Assembly: GCA_029099685.1 (NCBI GenBank)
Contig: JAQXOO010000012.1
Span: 62,001-126,000, forward strand
DNA from: Clostridia bacterium
Lineage (GTDB): Bacteria > Bacillota > Clostridia > Oscillospirales > Butyricicoccaceae
Reading direction: 5' to 3'
DNA length: 64,000 nucleotides
This document shows, piece after piece, positions 46,659 through 55,923 of this stretch. The stretch's first letter is position 1. Each line of letters begins with the position of its first letter. The notes under the pieces were generated by a model. The model did no database searches. It saw only the letters and a list, made by a program, of their open reading frames with translations, and was not told where the DNA came from. Made by a program: the position numbers and the translations under genes.

Positions 46659-48137
46659 ATGACAAACAGCACGATCTATCAGGATATCGCCACGCGGACG
46701 GCGGGGGACATCTATATCGGCGTGGTGGGTCCGGTCAGGACGGGAAAGTCCACCTTCATCAAAAGCTTTATGGAACAGCTTGTGCTGCCCAATATGGACA
46801 ACGTATATCTGCGGGAGCGGGCCAAGGATGAGCTGCCCCAGAGCGGCTCCGGCCGCACCATCATGACCGCCGAGCCAAAGTTCGTTCCGGAGGAAGCGGC
46901 CCACATCGACCTGGAGGGCGGCGCGGGCTTTGACCTGCGGCTCATCGACTGCGTGGGGTATATGGTGGAGGGCGCCATGGGCCAGTTTGAGGACGACCAG
47001 CCGCGTATGGTCCGCACCCCCTGGTTTGAACAGGAGATCCCGCTGGCACAGGCGGCGGAGGTGGGCACAAGAAAGGTGATCACTGAGCACAGCACCATCG
47101 GGATCGTGGTCACCACCGACGGCAGTTTCAGCGAGCTGACCCGGGAAAGCTATGCCGCAGCCGAGGAGCGCATCATCCGGGAACTGCAGCAGATCCGAAA
47201 GCCCTTCTGCATCCTTTTGAACAGCGCCCAGCCGGCGTCTCCGGCGGCGCAGGAACTGCAGAAGCAGCTGGAGGACAAATACGGCGTCACCTGTCTGGCC
47301 GCCAACTGCCAGACGCTCACCCGGGCCGAGATCGAAGAAGTTCTGACCGCGGTGCTTTATGAGTTCCCCGCGCGGGAGTACCGCATTTCTCTGCCCCCCT
47401 GGGTGACCATGCTGCCCGCGGACGATCCCCTTCAGGCGGGGCTGTATCAGCACATTTATGATACCTGCAGCGCCATTCGCCGTATGCGGGACGCAAGAAG
47501 CCAGGTGGAGAAGCTGTGCGGCTGTGAACATGTGGAGCTGGCATCTCTGCAGGAGATGCGCCTCAGCGACGGAGCGGTGAGCGTTGCCGTTACCGTTCCC
47601 CAGGCGCTGTATTATCAGATGCTCAGCCAGCAGTCGGGCATGGAGATCCGCTCCGAGTCCGACCTGCTGCCCCTGCTCTGCAAAATGGCGAAGATGCAGC
47701 GGGAGTATGACCATATCTCCGGGGCGCTGGAGCAGGTACGCCGCACCGGCTACGGCATCGTAATGCCCGACTGCAGTGAGATGAAGCTGGAGCAGCCCGA
47801 GATCACCAGGCAGGGCGGCCGCTTCGGTGTCCGGCTCAAGGCCAGTGCGCCCAGCATCCACATGATCATGACCAATGTGCAGACAGAGGTGAATCCCATC
47901 GTCGGCTCGGAGAAACAGTCAGAGGATCTGGTGAACTGTCTGATGGAGGAGTTCCGGGATTCTCCCGAGAAGATCTGGGACAGCAATATCTTCGGCAAAT
48001 CCCTCAGCGAATTGGTGAATGAAGGCCTGGTGGGGAAGCTGTACAAGATGCCTGATGAATCCCGGGCTAAGTTCCAGAACACCCTGGAGCGCATTATCAA
48101 CGAGGGCAGCGGCGGCCTGATCTGCATTATCCTTTGA
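46659..48137 (+). CDS. spoIVA: Stage IV sporulation protein A
   Basis: A 492-residue protein, equal in length to that of B. subtilis. An N-terminal P-loop (VVGPVRTGKST, residues 22-32) hydrolyses ATP to drive polymerisation on the forespore surface, where it anchors the spore coat. The C-terminal region that binds the membrane is complete. ATG 46659 has AGAGGA upstream. A short membrane ORF begins one base after the stop. Confidence 0.97.
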   Translation: MTNSTIYQDIATRTAGDIYIGVVGPVRTGKSTFIKSFMEQLVLPNMDNVYLRERAKDELPQSGSGRTIMTAEPKFVPEEAAHIDLEGGAGFDLRLIDCVGYMVEGAMGQFEDDQPRMVRTPWFEQEIPLAQAAEVGTRKVITEHSTIGIVVTTDGSFSELTRESYAAAEERIIRELQQIRKPFCILLNSAQPASPAAQELQKQLEDKYGVTCLAANCQTLTRAEIEEVLTAVLYEFPAREYRISLPPWVTMLPADDPLQAGLYQHIYDTCSAIRRMRDARSQVEKLCGCEHVELASLQEMRLSDGAVSVAVTVPQALYYQMLSQQSGMEIRSESDLLPLLCKMAKMQREYDHISGALEQVRRTGYGIVMPDCSEMKLEQPEITRQGGRFGVRLKASAPSIHMIMTNVQTEVNPIVGSEKQSEDLVNCLMEEFRDSPEKIWDSNIFGKSLSELVNEGLVGKLYKMPDESRAKFQNTLERIINEGSGGLICIIL

Positions 48138-48138
48138 T

Positions 48139-48399
48139 ATGAAATACGGCAGGGAATATGCACGCAGGCCGTCCGGGGGCGGCGGATGGCTTCTGGTGCT
48201 TGCGTTGGGCCTGGCGCTGCTCATCGGCTACGGCGGCAGCGAATCCATCGTGGCGCTGCGGGAGCAGATCGCGGAGATCTGGAACAGCCTGGATTACGGA
48301 GATGCGCTGGAGACGCTGGGCCGCAGCTTTTCAGGAGAGGAGGGCCAGCCCGGCGCGGTGGCGGTGTTCGGCCAGCAGATCCTGGGCTTCGGCGAATAA
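48139..48399 (+). CDS. Short membrane protein after spoIVA, possible SpoIVFA/M23 remnant
   Basis: An 86-residue protein, one base behind spoIVA and probably made with it. It has a basic N-terminus, one membrane segment (WLLVLALGLALLIGYG) and about 50 outer residues with an acidic, glycine-rich end. The topology is like the start of a SpoIVFA or M23-type membrane protein, but the peptidase domain is missing. With a SpoIVFB-like gene 1.5 kb away, a shortened SpoIVFA partner is a plausible guess, nothing more. Confidence 0.65.
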   Translation: MKYGREYARRPSGGGGWLLVLALGLALLIGYGGSESIVALREQIAEIWNSLDYGDALETLGRSFSGEEGQPGAVAVFGQQILGFGE

Positions 48400-48428
48400 A
48401 AAAGGGCGTCCCACAGGGGGACGCCCTT
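48398..48428 (-). terminator. Terminator of the MATE gene
   Basis: An 11-bp stem (48402-48412 with 48418-48428) is followed on the minus strand by six T residues. It also overlaps the end of the plus-strand short ORF. Confidence 0.85.
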
Positions 48429-48444
48429 CGGCTTGAACAGGCCT

Positions 48445-49845
48445 TTAGCTGGATGCTGTCAGGCCCAGACGTGTTTTCCACTTGCCCCGGAGAAAACGGG
48501 TCATCATCAGGGCAAAACGGGTCATGTTGTCAATGGCCATACAGGCCCACACAGCGCCCAGACCCAGATGCAGCACTGTGACGCACAGCCAGGTGGAGGT
48601 GACCCGCACGCCCCACATGGAGAACAGAGAGAAGAAAAAGGGGGCTTTGGTGTCGCCCAGACCGCTGAAGATGCCCTCCAGAATGACCAGCACGGCAAAA
48701 AACGGCTCGGAAACCGCAACAATGCGCAGCGCCAGCCCACCCAGGGCCACCACGGCCCCGTCGGGGGTAAAAATAGACATGATGGGCTCCGCAAACAGGA
48801 ACAGGGCTGCGCTGAGCGCGGTCATGAGCACGGTGGCAAGGAACATGATGGTGGAGCAGTACTGCATCAGGCGCTTTTCGCTTTTTTCCCCGGCAGAATA
48901 GCCCGCGAGAGTGGCAGCCGCCGTCTGCATACCGTAGCCCGGGATGTAAAAAGCCTGCTCCGCGTTGAGGGCAATGGAGTGGGCCGCCATGGCCACGGTG
49001 CCCAGCCGGGCGGTGATGGCGGTGAATATCACCTGCCCAAAGGAGAATAGCACCCGCTCTCCGGCGATGGGCAGTCCCACCCGCACGCACTGGGCCATCA
49101 CGTCCCGGTCCAGGCGGATGCCCTTCAGCGTAAGTCCCAGAACGGGGGAGCGCCAGGCGGCCGCGGTCATCAGCACGCCGCCCAGCGCCAGAGAGATGGC
49201 GGAGGCGATGGCCGCACCGGCAACGCCCCAGCCGGCCCCCCAAACGGTGAAGCTGCTTCCCAGAAAGGTCACCCTGCGGGTGGGGCTGATGAACAGAAAG
49301 TTCAGAAAGATGTTGACGCCGTTCATCAGCGTGCTGATGAGCATGGGCGTTTTGGTATTGCCGGTGGCACGCAGGGCGGAGCCAAGAATGATGTTGGCGG
49401 CCCGGAACAGCATAGGGGTACAGATGACGGCGAAATAGACGGAAGCGTCATGGCGGATCTCCTCCGCGCCGCCCAGCCAGCGGGGAAGAAAGGGACTCAC
49501 CGCCAGGGTGACCGTCATGATGAACACGCCCAGGATGACCGCCAGCAAAACGGCCTGGGAGGCGGCTCTTTTGGCGCGGTCGTGATCCTTTGCGCCCAGG
49601 GCGATGGAGATGCAGGACATGACGCTCATGCCAGCCGCGTACAGGGGATAAAAGGTCATCCAGGTGACCGTGGTGGTCAGTCCGATGGCGGCCGACGCGT
49701 TTGCGCCCATAACGCCCACCTGGGCGGTGTCCGCATAGATGACGATGACCTGCAGCGCCTCCTCCAGCATGGTGGGCCAGGCAAGGCGCAGGATATTGCG
49801 CATCATTTCCTTGTTTTTCAGTGTGCTCCGGATGTTGTCGAACAT
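48445..49845 (-). CDS. MATE family efflux transporter
   Basis: A 466-residue protein with twelve membrane segments in two MATE repeats, LAWPTMLEEALQVIVIYADT at the start and GLPIAGERVLFSFGQVIF at the start of the second half. It expels cationic compounds by Na+ or H+ exchange. AGGAGGT precedes ATG 49845. It lies on the opposite strand inside a sporulation gene cluster, which suggests insertion. Confidence 0.92.
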   Translation of the reverse strand: MFDNIRSTLKNKEMMRNILRLAWPTMLEEALQVIVIYADTAQVGVMGANASAAIGLTTTVTWMTFYPLYAAGMSVMSCISIALGAKDHDRAKRAASQAVLLAVILGVFIMTVTLAVSPFLPRWLGGAEEIRHDASVYFAVICTPMLFRAANIILGSALRATGNTKTPMLISTLMNGVNIFLNFLFISPTRRVTFLGSSFTVWGAGWGVAGAAIASAISLALGGVLMTAAAWRSPVLGLTLKGIRLDRDVMAQCVRVGLPIAGERVLFSFGQVIFTAITARLGTVAMAAHSIALNAEQAFYIPGYGMQTAAATLAGYSAGEKSEKRLMQYCSTIMFLATVLMTALSAALFLFAEPIMSIFTPDGAVVALGGLALRIVAVSEPFFAVLVILEGIFSGLGDTKAPFFFSLFSMWGVRVTSTWLCVTVLHLGLGAVWACMAIDNMTRFALMMTRFLRGKWKTRLGLTASS

Positions 49846-49903
49846 AGGGACCTCCTTTCGACGTACATTCTTATCTTAATGAACAAAGGCGGTCGTTGTC
49901 AAG

Positions 49904-50497
49904 GTGCGAGGAAAGAAAAGCAGGCTTGCCTTCAGCCTGCCGTTTTTGTGGGTGACGCTTTTGTTGCCGCTGCTCACCGGGGAAAGCTGGCTGCCGCTGT
50001 TTTTTCTTGCGGCGGCGCTGCACGAAGCCGGCCATTTGGCGGCGCTCTGGTGTCTGGGAGGAAGGGTGGAGCGGTTTTGCTTCCGCCTGTCGGGGGCGGA
50101 GATCCGCTACAGCGGCCGCAGCCTGTCATACGGACAGGAGGTCGCCCTGGCGCTTGCAGGTCCGGCTTCCAATGCTTTGTGGGCATGCCTGTGCGCTGCG
50201 GCAGCCGGACGGTGGCCCTCGGGATGGTTGTACCGGTTCACCGGGTGCCATGTGGTGCTGGCGGCGTTCAATCTGCTGCCCGCTCTGCCGCTGGACGGCG
50301 GGCGGGTGCTGAAGGCCGCGCTGGAGGCGCGCTTTCCTCTCTGGGGAGAGCGGATCGCCTGCGGCGTCAGCGCCGGTGTGGGCTGCCTGCTGGCGGCGGC
50401 CGGCGTTGTTCTGCTGGGAAAAAGCGGAAATCTGACCCTGCTTGCCGCCGGCGGGGTCATCCTTTTGCGGACCTTGCCGAAAAAAGCTTTACACTGA
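49904..50497 (+). CDS. M50 site-2 protease, SpoIVFB-like
   Basis: A 197-residue intramembrane metalloprotease. The zinc motif HEAGH lies near residue 40 in a membrane helix, and the second motif NLLPALPLDGGRVL holds the third ligand Asp. The size and motifs fit SpoIVFB, which cuts pro-sigma-K. It starts with GTG 49904 and lacks a clear ribosome site. SpoIVFB needs SpoIVFA, and no full-length SpoIVFA is seen here. Confidence 0.85.
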   Translation: MRGKKSRLAFSLPFLWVTLLLPLLTGESWLPLFFLAAALHEAGHLAALWCLGGRVERFCFRLSGAEIRYSGRSLSYGQEVALALAGPASNALWACLCAAAAGRWPSGWLYRFTGCHVVLAAFNLLPALPLDGGRVLKAALEARFPLWGERIACGVSAGVGCLLAAAGVVLLGKSGNLTLLAAGGVILLRTLPKKALH

Positions 50498-50547
50498 GAC
50501 AAATAGCTGATAAAATAAAAATTCAAGTTGCGATTTGGGAGGCAGTT

Positions 50548-52380
50548 ATGAACGATACCATCCGCGCCTGTCTGGAACATGTGCGCAAGCCCGCGCGCTA
50601 TACCGGCGGCGAGTACAACGCGGTCTATAAGGACAAAAGCCAGGTGGACCTGCGCTTTGCTTTTTGTTTCCCCGATATTTATGAGATCGGGATGTCCCAT
50701 CTGGGCTCCAAGATCCTCTACGGTCTGCTGAACAGCATGGAGGGCGTCTGGTGCGAACGGGCCTATGCGCCCTTTCTGGACATGGAAGAGCAGATGCGGA
50801 TGCGCGGCCAGCCACTGTACGCGCTGGAAAGCGGCGATCCGGTAGGGGCGTTTGATATCCTGGGCTTTACGCTCCAGTACGAGATGAATTATACCGGGGT
50901 GCTCAATATGCTGGACTTGGCCGGGGTGCCCCTTCGCTCCGCCCAGCGGACAAGCCTGAAGCCTCTGGTCATCGCCGGCGGCCCCTGCGTCTACAATGCG
51001 GAGCCTGTGGCGGACTTCTTTGACCTTATCACCATCGGCGAGGGCGAGGAGGTCATGCCGGAGCTGCTGCAGCTTTACCGCAGGAGCCGTGACAACGGCG
51101 AGAGTAAGGAAGAATTCCTGCGCAAGGCCGCGCAGATCAGCGGCGTTTATGTGCCTTCGCTGTACGATATCTCCTATCATGAAGACGGGACCGTCGCCGC
51201 CATCACGCCAAAAGACGGCGCGCCTGCCGTGGTGCGTAAGCGCGTGGTAAAGGACCTGGACAAGGCCTATTATCCCGACAAATTCGTGGTGCCCTCTACG
51301 GACATCGTCTTTGACCGGGCCATGATCGAGCTGTTCCGCGGCTGCCGCCGGGGATGCCGGTTTTGCCAGGCGGGCTATACCTACCGGCCCATCCGCGCCA
51401 AAAAGCCTGAGACGTTGAAGAGGCAGGCCGAGGCCCTCATTGCCTCCACCGGCTGGGACGAGGTGTCCCTGACCAGTCTCAGCTCCAGTGACTATCCCCA
51501 CCTGGAGACGCTGTGCGAGAGCCTGGTGAGCACTCTGGAGCCCATGCACGTCAACCTGGCGCTGCCTTCCATGCGCGCCGACTCCTTTAACCTGGACCTG
51601 GCGCAGAGCATCCAGAAGGTGCGGAAAAGCGGCCTGACCTTCGCTCCCGAAGCGGGTACGCAGCGCCTGCGGGACGTGATCAACAAAAACCTGCGGGAGG
51701 AAGACCTTCTGGAAGCCTGCCGGGTGGCCTTTGCCGCCGGCTACAACGGCGTAAAGCTGTACTTTATGATGGGCCTGCCCACCGAGACCGACGAGGATCT
51801 GCTGGGCATTTCCCAAATCGTCCGCAACGTGCAGAAGGTTTTCCGCGAACACGCCAAAAACAAGGCCCGCGGCCTGCGCATCAATGTGGGCATCTCCATC
51901 TTTGTGCCCAAGGCCCAGACGCCCTTTCAGTGGCTCGGGCAGATCTCCGCTGAGGAGGCCCAGCGCCGCAAGGAGTTGCTGATGGACAGCCTGAAGATCA
52001 AAAATGTTACCTATTCCATCCATGATTACCGCACCAGTATGCTGGAGGCCGTTTTGGCCCGGGGCGACCGGCGGCTGTCTGCCGTGCTGGAGCGTGCCTG
52101 GCAGCTGGGCTGCCGCCTGGACGGCTGGGATGAAAACTTTGATTACGCCGCCTGGATGCAGGCCTTCTCCGACTGCGGTGTGGACCCGGCTTTTTACGCG
52201 AACCGGGAGCTGGAGCGGGAGGAAATGCTGCCCTGGGACCATATTTCCTCCGGTGTCACCAAGGCGTATCTTTACAGCGAACTGGAGCAGGCCCGCCGGG
52301 GCATCGCCACGCCGGACTGCAAGGCCGGCTGCCGCGGCTGCGGCGCTCTGAGCCTGACGGGAGGGAAATGCGATGTATAA
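50548..52380 (+). CDS. Radical SAM protein, TIGR03960 type
   Basis: A 610-residue radical SAM protein of unknown function. An N-terminal B12-binding-like region (ICY/FAFCFPDIYEIGMSHLG) precedes the cluster motif CRRGCRFCQ near residue 270. The C-terminus carries extra cysteines in CKAGCRGCG. It starts at ATG 50548 after GGGAGG; the open frame reaches much further upstream over the M50 gene but that part is a shadow. It overlaps the next gene by eight bases, so the two act together. Confidence 0.9.
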   Translation: MNDTIRACLEHVRKPARYTGGEYNAVYKDKSQVDLRFAFCFPDIYEIGMSHLGSKILYGLLNSMEGVWCERAYAPFLDMEEQMRMRGQPLYALESGDPVGAFDILGFTLQYEMNYTGVLNMLDLAGVPLRSAQRTSLKPLVIAGGPCVYNAEPVADFFDLITIGEGEEVMPELLQLYRRSRDNGESKEEFLRKAAQISGVYVPSLYDISYHEDGTVAAITPKDGAPAVVRKRVVKDLDKAYYPDKFVVPSTDIVFDRAMIELFRGCRRGCRFCQAGYTYRPIRAKKPETLKRQAEALIASTGWDEVSLTSLSSSDYPHLETLCESLVSTLEPMHVNLALPSMRADSFNLDLAQSIQKVRKSGLTFAPEAGTQRLRDVINKNLREEDLLEACRVAFAAGYNGVKLYFMMGLPTETDEDLLGISQIVRNVQKVFREHAKNKARGLRINVGISIFVPKAQTPFQWLGQISAEEAQRRKELLMDSLKIKNVTYSIHDYRTSMLEAVLARGDRRLSAVLERAWQLGCRLDGWDENFDYAAWMQAFSDCGVDPAFYANRELEREEMLPWDHISSGVTKAYLYSELEQARRGIATPDCKAGCRGCGALSLTGGKCDV

Positions 52381-53017
52381 ACTGCGTTTTTGCTTTGAAA
52401 AAAACGGTCCCGCCGCTTATATTTCCCATCTGGACCTGATGAAGGCACTTCAGCGCAGCTTTGTGCGGGCGGGTATCCCCGTGAAATATTCCCAGGGCTT
52501 TAACCCCCATATCGAGATGTCCATCGTGGTGCCGCTGTCCACCGGATACGAGACCCGATGCGACCTGTGCGACCTGGATCTGACGGCGGATGCTCTGCCG
52601 GAGCACTTCGCGGAGGACCTGAACGCGGTCATGCCTATGGGGATGAAGGTGTTGTATGCCGGTCCTGCCGACCGCCCTGTGCGGGAGATCTGTTACTGCG
52701 CCTATGAGATCCTGCTGCCGGAAGGCGACGCCGCGGCCATGGCGGCCTTGTTCACCCGGCCGGTGCTTCTGGAAAAGCGGTCCAAGCGCGGCCGGCGGGA
52801 GGTGGACCTGCGGGATTACATCAAAGAGCTGTCCTTCGTGACGGAAGGGGACAAGACCCTTTGCCGCTGCGTGCTGGCTGCGGGAAACGACCCGCTGAAC
52901 CCCATGTATCTGACCCAGGCTCTGAAAAAGCAAGGCCTGGTGCCGGAAGATGCCGCCGCCAGGTATATCCGTACGGAAATTCTCGATGAAAACGGGCAGA
53001 TTTTCTGGAAAAAATAG
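52373..53017 (+). CDS. DUF2344/TIGR03936 family protein
   Basis: A 214-residue partner of the preceding radical SAM protein. In some genomes the two are a single fused protein, which supports a shared reaction. It begins KLRFCFEKNGPAAYISHLDL and FNPHIEMSIVVPLSTGYE, typical for the family. The role is unknown; association with ribosomal genes suggests RNA or ribosome modification. Confidence 0.88.
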   Translation: MYKLRFCFEKNGPAAYISHLDLMKALQRSFVRAGIPVKYSQGFNPHIEMSIVVPLSTGYETRCDLCDLDLTADALPEHFAEDLNAVMPMGMKVLYAGPADRPVREICYCAYEILLPEGDAAAMAALFTRPVLLEKRSKRGRREVDLRDYIKELSFVTEGDKTLCRCVLAAGNDPLNPMYLTQALKKQGLVPEDAAARYIRTEILDENGQIFWKK

Positions 53018-53046
53018 TTGCAATTTCATTTGGCCTGTGGTATTAT
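53018..53046 (+). promoter_or_regulatory. Promoter of rplS
   Basis: TTGCAA at 53018-53023 and TATTAT at 53041-53046 with a 17-base spacer and a TG before the -10. Confidence 0.65.
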
Positions 53047-53059
53047 AATTTAGCTAATA

Positions 53060-53104
53060 TTACGGGTGTTCCTCTGCACCTTACTTTTGGGCATGAACAT
53101 CTAT
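53060..53104 (+). promoter_or_regulatory. Possible L19 autoregulatory leader
   Basis: The 70-base leader can pair GTGTTC (53066-53071) with GAACAT (53095-53100) around a loop containing CTCTGCACC. L19 messages in Firmicutes often have a small leader structure that L19 binds. I could not compare it with a family model. Confidence 0.4.
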
Positions 53105-53125
53105 GATTGAAAGGAAAGAATCAAC

Positions 53126-53467
53126 ATGGATCTGATCAAGCATTTGACCGACGGTCAGCTGAAGGAAAGCGCTGACAACTTCAACATCGGTGACACCGTC
53201 AAGGTTCACAACCGCATCAAGGAAGGCTCCCGTGAGCGTGTCCAGATCTTCGAGGGTACTGTCATTGCCAAGAAGCATGGCGGCATCCAGGAGACCTTTA
53301 CCGTTCGCCGTATGTCCTACGGTGTCGGCGTCGAAAAGACCTTCCCCATCCATTCTCCCAACGTGGAAAAAGTGGAAGTCGTGAGAAAAGGTAAGGTCCG
53401 CCGCGCCAAGCTGTACTATCTGCGTGACCGCGTGGGTAAGGCCGCCAAAGTTAAAGAGGACATCTAA
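53126..53467 (+). CDS. rplS: Ribosomal protein L19
   Basis: A 113-residue 50S protein with the conserved [20 protein letters not shown] and [16 protein letters not shown]. It sits at the interface of the ribosomal subunits. AAAGGAAAG precedes ATG 53126. The codons are those of a highly expressed gene. Confidence 0.98.
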   Translation: MDLIKHLTDGQLKESADNFNIGDTVKVHNRIKEGSRERVQIFEGTVIAKKHGGIQETFTVRRMSYGVGVEKTFPIHSPNVEKVEVVRKGKVRRAKLYYLRDRVGKAAKVKEDI

Positions 53468-53482
53468 GTCTTACAACGATCT

Positions 53483-53515
53483 GAGGGACGGGCTTGCTCG
53501 TCCCTCTTGTTTTTC
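53483..53515 (+). terminator. Terminator after rplS
   Basis: An 8-bp stem (53483-53490 with 53499-53506) followed by TTGTTTTT. Confidence 0.75.
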
Positions 53516-53541
53516 CGTTTCCCCAGGGAAAGGAGCATCCA

Positions 53542-54096
53542 ATGGATAAAAAGAAATCCAAACAGACAAACAGCGCTGCCGAGCTTTTTTTCTGGGCGCA
53601 GGCGCTGACCATTGCCCTGGCTGTGCTGGTGTGCGTCAACACCTTCTTTTTCCGCTTGTCCGGCGTGCGGGGGTCTTCCATGCTGGATACCCTGAAAGCA
53701 GGCGACCAGTTGATCCTGCAGGTCATTGGCTACGAAAAGCCTGAGCGGGGGGATGTGATCGTGTGCACCTCTGACGCGTTTGACGGCGAAGCACTGGTAA
53801 AACGGGTCATCGCGGTGGAGGGCGACACGGTGTCTATCAGCGGTGACGGCTATATGGTAGTCAACGGTGAAAAACTCTATGAGCCCTATGCCAGAGAACC
53901 CATTGCAGACACCGCCCGAGGCGACCAGTCCTATCCTCTGACGGTAGAGGAAGGCCATATCTTCGTGGTGGGCGACAACCGCAACCACAGCACGGACAGC
54001 CGGAAAATCATGGTGGGTCAAATCGATGAGGAGCGTGTCATCGGAAAGGCGTTGTTCCGCATCTGGCCGCTGAATAAGATCGGCGGTGTCTCATGA
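53542..54096 (+). CDS. lepB: Signal peptidase I
   Basis: A 184-residue membrane protease with one N-terminal membrane segment. The catalytic Ser46 lies in GSSMLDTL and Lys87 in LVKRVIAVEGD; the third box is VVGDNRNHSTDSR. It releases exported proteins from their signal peptides. ATG 53542 follows AAAGGAG. The stop overlaps the rbgA start by four bases. Confidence 0.95.
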   Translation: MDKKKSKQTNSAAELFFWAQALTIALAVLVCVNTFFFRLSGVRGSSMLDTLKAGDQLILQVIGYEKPERGDVIVCTSDAFDGEALVKRVIAVEGDTVSISGDGYMVVNGEKLYEPYAREPIADTARGDQSYPLTVEEGHIFVVGDNRNHSTDSRKIMVGQIDEERVIGKALFRIWPLNKIGGVS

Positions 54097-54947
54097 GCAT
54101 CAACTGGTATCCCGGCCATATGGCCAGGACACGCAGGGGCATGGCGGAAGATCTGAAAAACGTAGACATGGTTTGCGAGTTGATCGACGCCCGCATTCCC
54201 CGCTCCTCCCGAAACCCCGATCTGGACCGTCTTTGCCGGGGCAAACGCCGTATGTTGGTGCTCAACCGCGCAGACCAGGCCGATCCGGAAGCCACGGCAA
54301 AATGGGCTGCCTATTACCGCGCCCAGGGCTATACGGTGATGGAGGCCGACAGCCAAAAGGGTGGATTTCTCAAGCAGTTTACAAACTGCGCCCGCCGCAC
54401 CTGCGAGGATCTGATCCGGCGGCAGGAGGCCAAGGGGCAGGTGGGCAGGTCCATCCGCATCATGATCATGGGCATCCCCAACGTGGGAAAAAGCTCTTTC
54501 ATCAACCGGCTGCTTGGGAAAAAAGCCGCCGTGGCTGCAGACAAGCCCGGCGTCACCCGGGGCAAGCAGTGGTTTTCGCTGCCCGGCGGATTTGACTTCA
54601 TGGATACGCCGGGAATGCTGTGGCCGAAGATCGACACGGATGAAATGGGCTATATGCTGGCGTTCACCGGCACCATCCGGGACGAGATCCTGGATCTGGA
54701 GGACCTGGCCTGCAGGCTGATCGTACAACTGGAAACCTCAGCCCCGAACGCTGTTGTAAAACGCTATGGCATTACAGCGGTTGACAGGGAGCATCCCTAT
54801 GACACCCTGACCGAAATGGCCAAAAAGCGCGGCTTTCTGGCCGGGCGGAACGAATATGACACTCTGCGCATGGCGCGCACCCTGCTGGATGAGTTCCGGG
54901 CGGGGAAGCTGGGCCGGATCACCCTGGAACTGCCGCCCGAGGTCTGA
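54093..54947 (+). CDS. rbgA: Ribosome assembly GTPase RbgA (YlqF)
   Basis: A 284-residue circularly permuted GTPase: NRAD (about 58-61) comes before the P-loop GIPNVGKSS (127-135) and DTPGM. The N-terminal NWYPGHMARTRR is the family mark. It helps the 50S subunit mature. It follows lepB and precedes rnhB, as in many Firmicutes. Confidence 0.96.
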   Translation: MSINWYPGHMARTRRGMAEDLKNVDMVCELIDARIPRSSRNPDLDRLCRGKRRMLVLNRADQADPEATAKWAAYYRAQGYTVMEADSQKGGFLKQFTNCARRTCEDLIRRQEAKGQVGRSIRIMIMGIPNVGKSSFINRLLGKKAAVAADKPGVTRGKQWFSLPGGFDFMDTPGMLWPKIDTDEMGYMLAFTGTIRDEILDLEDLACRLIVQLETSAPNAVVKRYGITAVDREHPYDTLTEMAKKRGFLAGRNEYDTLRMARTLLDEFRAGKLGRITLELPPEV

Positions 54948-54950
54948 GCT

Positions 54951-55562
54951 ATGTTTTACGATTTTGAAAACAGCCTGGCGGAGCGGGGCTTTACCGCCGT
55001 CTGCGGCATCGACGAAGCGGGCTGCGGCCCCCTGGCTGGCCCGGTATACGCCGCCGCCGTCATCCTGGACCCCAACGATCCCATTGAGGGACTGAATGAC
55101 TCCAAAAAACTCACCGAAAAGAAACGGGAAGCCCTGTTTCCCGAGATCCAGAAGCGGGCCCGTGCCTGGGCCATCGCTTCGGCCAGTGCCAGGGAGATCG
55201 ACGAGATCAACATCCTGCAGGCCCGCCTGCTGGCTATGCGCCGGGCGGTGGAGCTGCTGGACATCCGGCCTGACTACGCCATGGTGGACGGTAACCGGGA
55301 CCCCAAGATCCCCGGCGTGCCCTCCCTTTTGATCATCGGTGGTGACGGAAAGAGCGCCTCCATCGGGGCAGCCTCCATTTTGGCCAAGGTGGCGCGGGAC
55401 CACACCATGCTGGAGCTGGACGAGCGGTACCCCCAGTACCGGTTTGCCAGGCACAAGGGCTATCCCACCAAACTGCACGTTGAAAAGCTGCTGGAGTACG
55501 GCCCCTGTCCCGAGCACCGGCAGAGCTTTTTGAAAAAGATCTGGGAAAGGAACGGCCGATGA
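54951..55562 (+). CDS. rnhB: Ribonuclease HII
   Basis: A 203-residue RNase H2 with [14 protein letters not shown] (the DEAG acidic pair) and, further on, MVDGNRDP and the Asp in VARDH. It removes ribonucleotides from DNA. It starts three bases after rbgA and overlaps the following gene by four. Confidence 0.96.
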   Translation: MFYDFENSLAERGFTAVCGIDEAGCGPLAGPVYAAAVILDPNDPIEGLNDSKKLTEKKREALFPEIQKRARAWAIASASAREIDEINILQARLLAMRRAVELLDIRPDYAMVDGNRDPKIPGVPSLLIIGGDGKSASIGAASILAKVARDHTMLELDERYPQYRFARHKGYPTKLHVEKLLEYGPCPEHRQSFLKKIWERNGR

Positions 55563-55903
55563 ACACCACTCTGGCCGGACGGGAAGGAGAAGCCGCTGCG
55601 GCGGCCTATCTCCGTAAAAAGAAATACGAGGTCATCGGCGCCAATTACCGCTGTCGGTTCGGTGAGCTGGATCTGATCGCCAAAAAACGGGAACTGGTGA
55701 TTTTTGTAGAGGTCAAGCTGCGCAAAAACGACCGCTTCGGCGCCGCGTCCGACGCGGTGACGGCCGTGAAACAGGAAAAGCTGCGCAAAGCCGCCGCGTC
55801 CTGGCTGGCGTCCCATGAATGCGAGGCGCCCGCCCGGTTCGATGTGATCGAGGTCTATACTGAGACCGGACGGATCAACCATATTGAAAATGCCTTTGAA
55901 TAA
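55559..55903 (+). CDS. UPF0102 (YraN) family protein
   Basis: A 114-residue restriction-endonuclease-like fold protein. It keeps the GELDLIAK and VFVEVKLR motifs of the family. The role is unknown, but the gene travels with rnhB in many bacteria, and here it overlaps rnhB (ATGA). Confidence 0.92.
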   Translation: MNTTLAGREGEAAAAAYLRKKKYEVIGANYRCRFGELDLIAKKRELVIFVEVKLRKNDRFGAASDAVTAVKQEKLRKAAASWLASHECEAPARFDVIEVYTETGRINHIENAFE

Positions 55904-55923
55904 CAGCGTGAAAGGGTGATGCC

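Noticed and set aside
48402..48428. Terminator for the plus-strand spoIVA unit
   Set aside because: The T run is on the minus strand only, so it serves the MATE gene; the plus-strand unit may have no intrinsic terminator here.
49450..52380. A single 976-residue plus-strand protein over the M50 and radical SAM genes
   Set aside because: The part before 50548 runs antisense to MATE and out of frame over the M50 gene, with no domain sense; the ribosome site GGGAGG and family start place the radical SAM gene at 50548.
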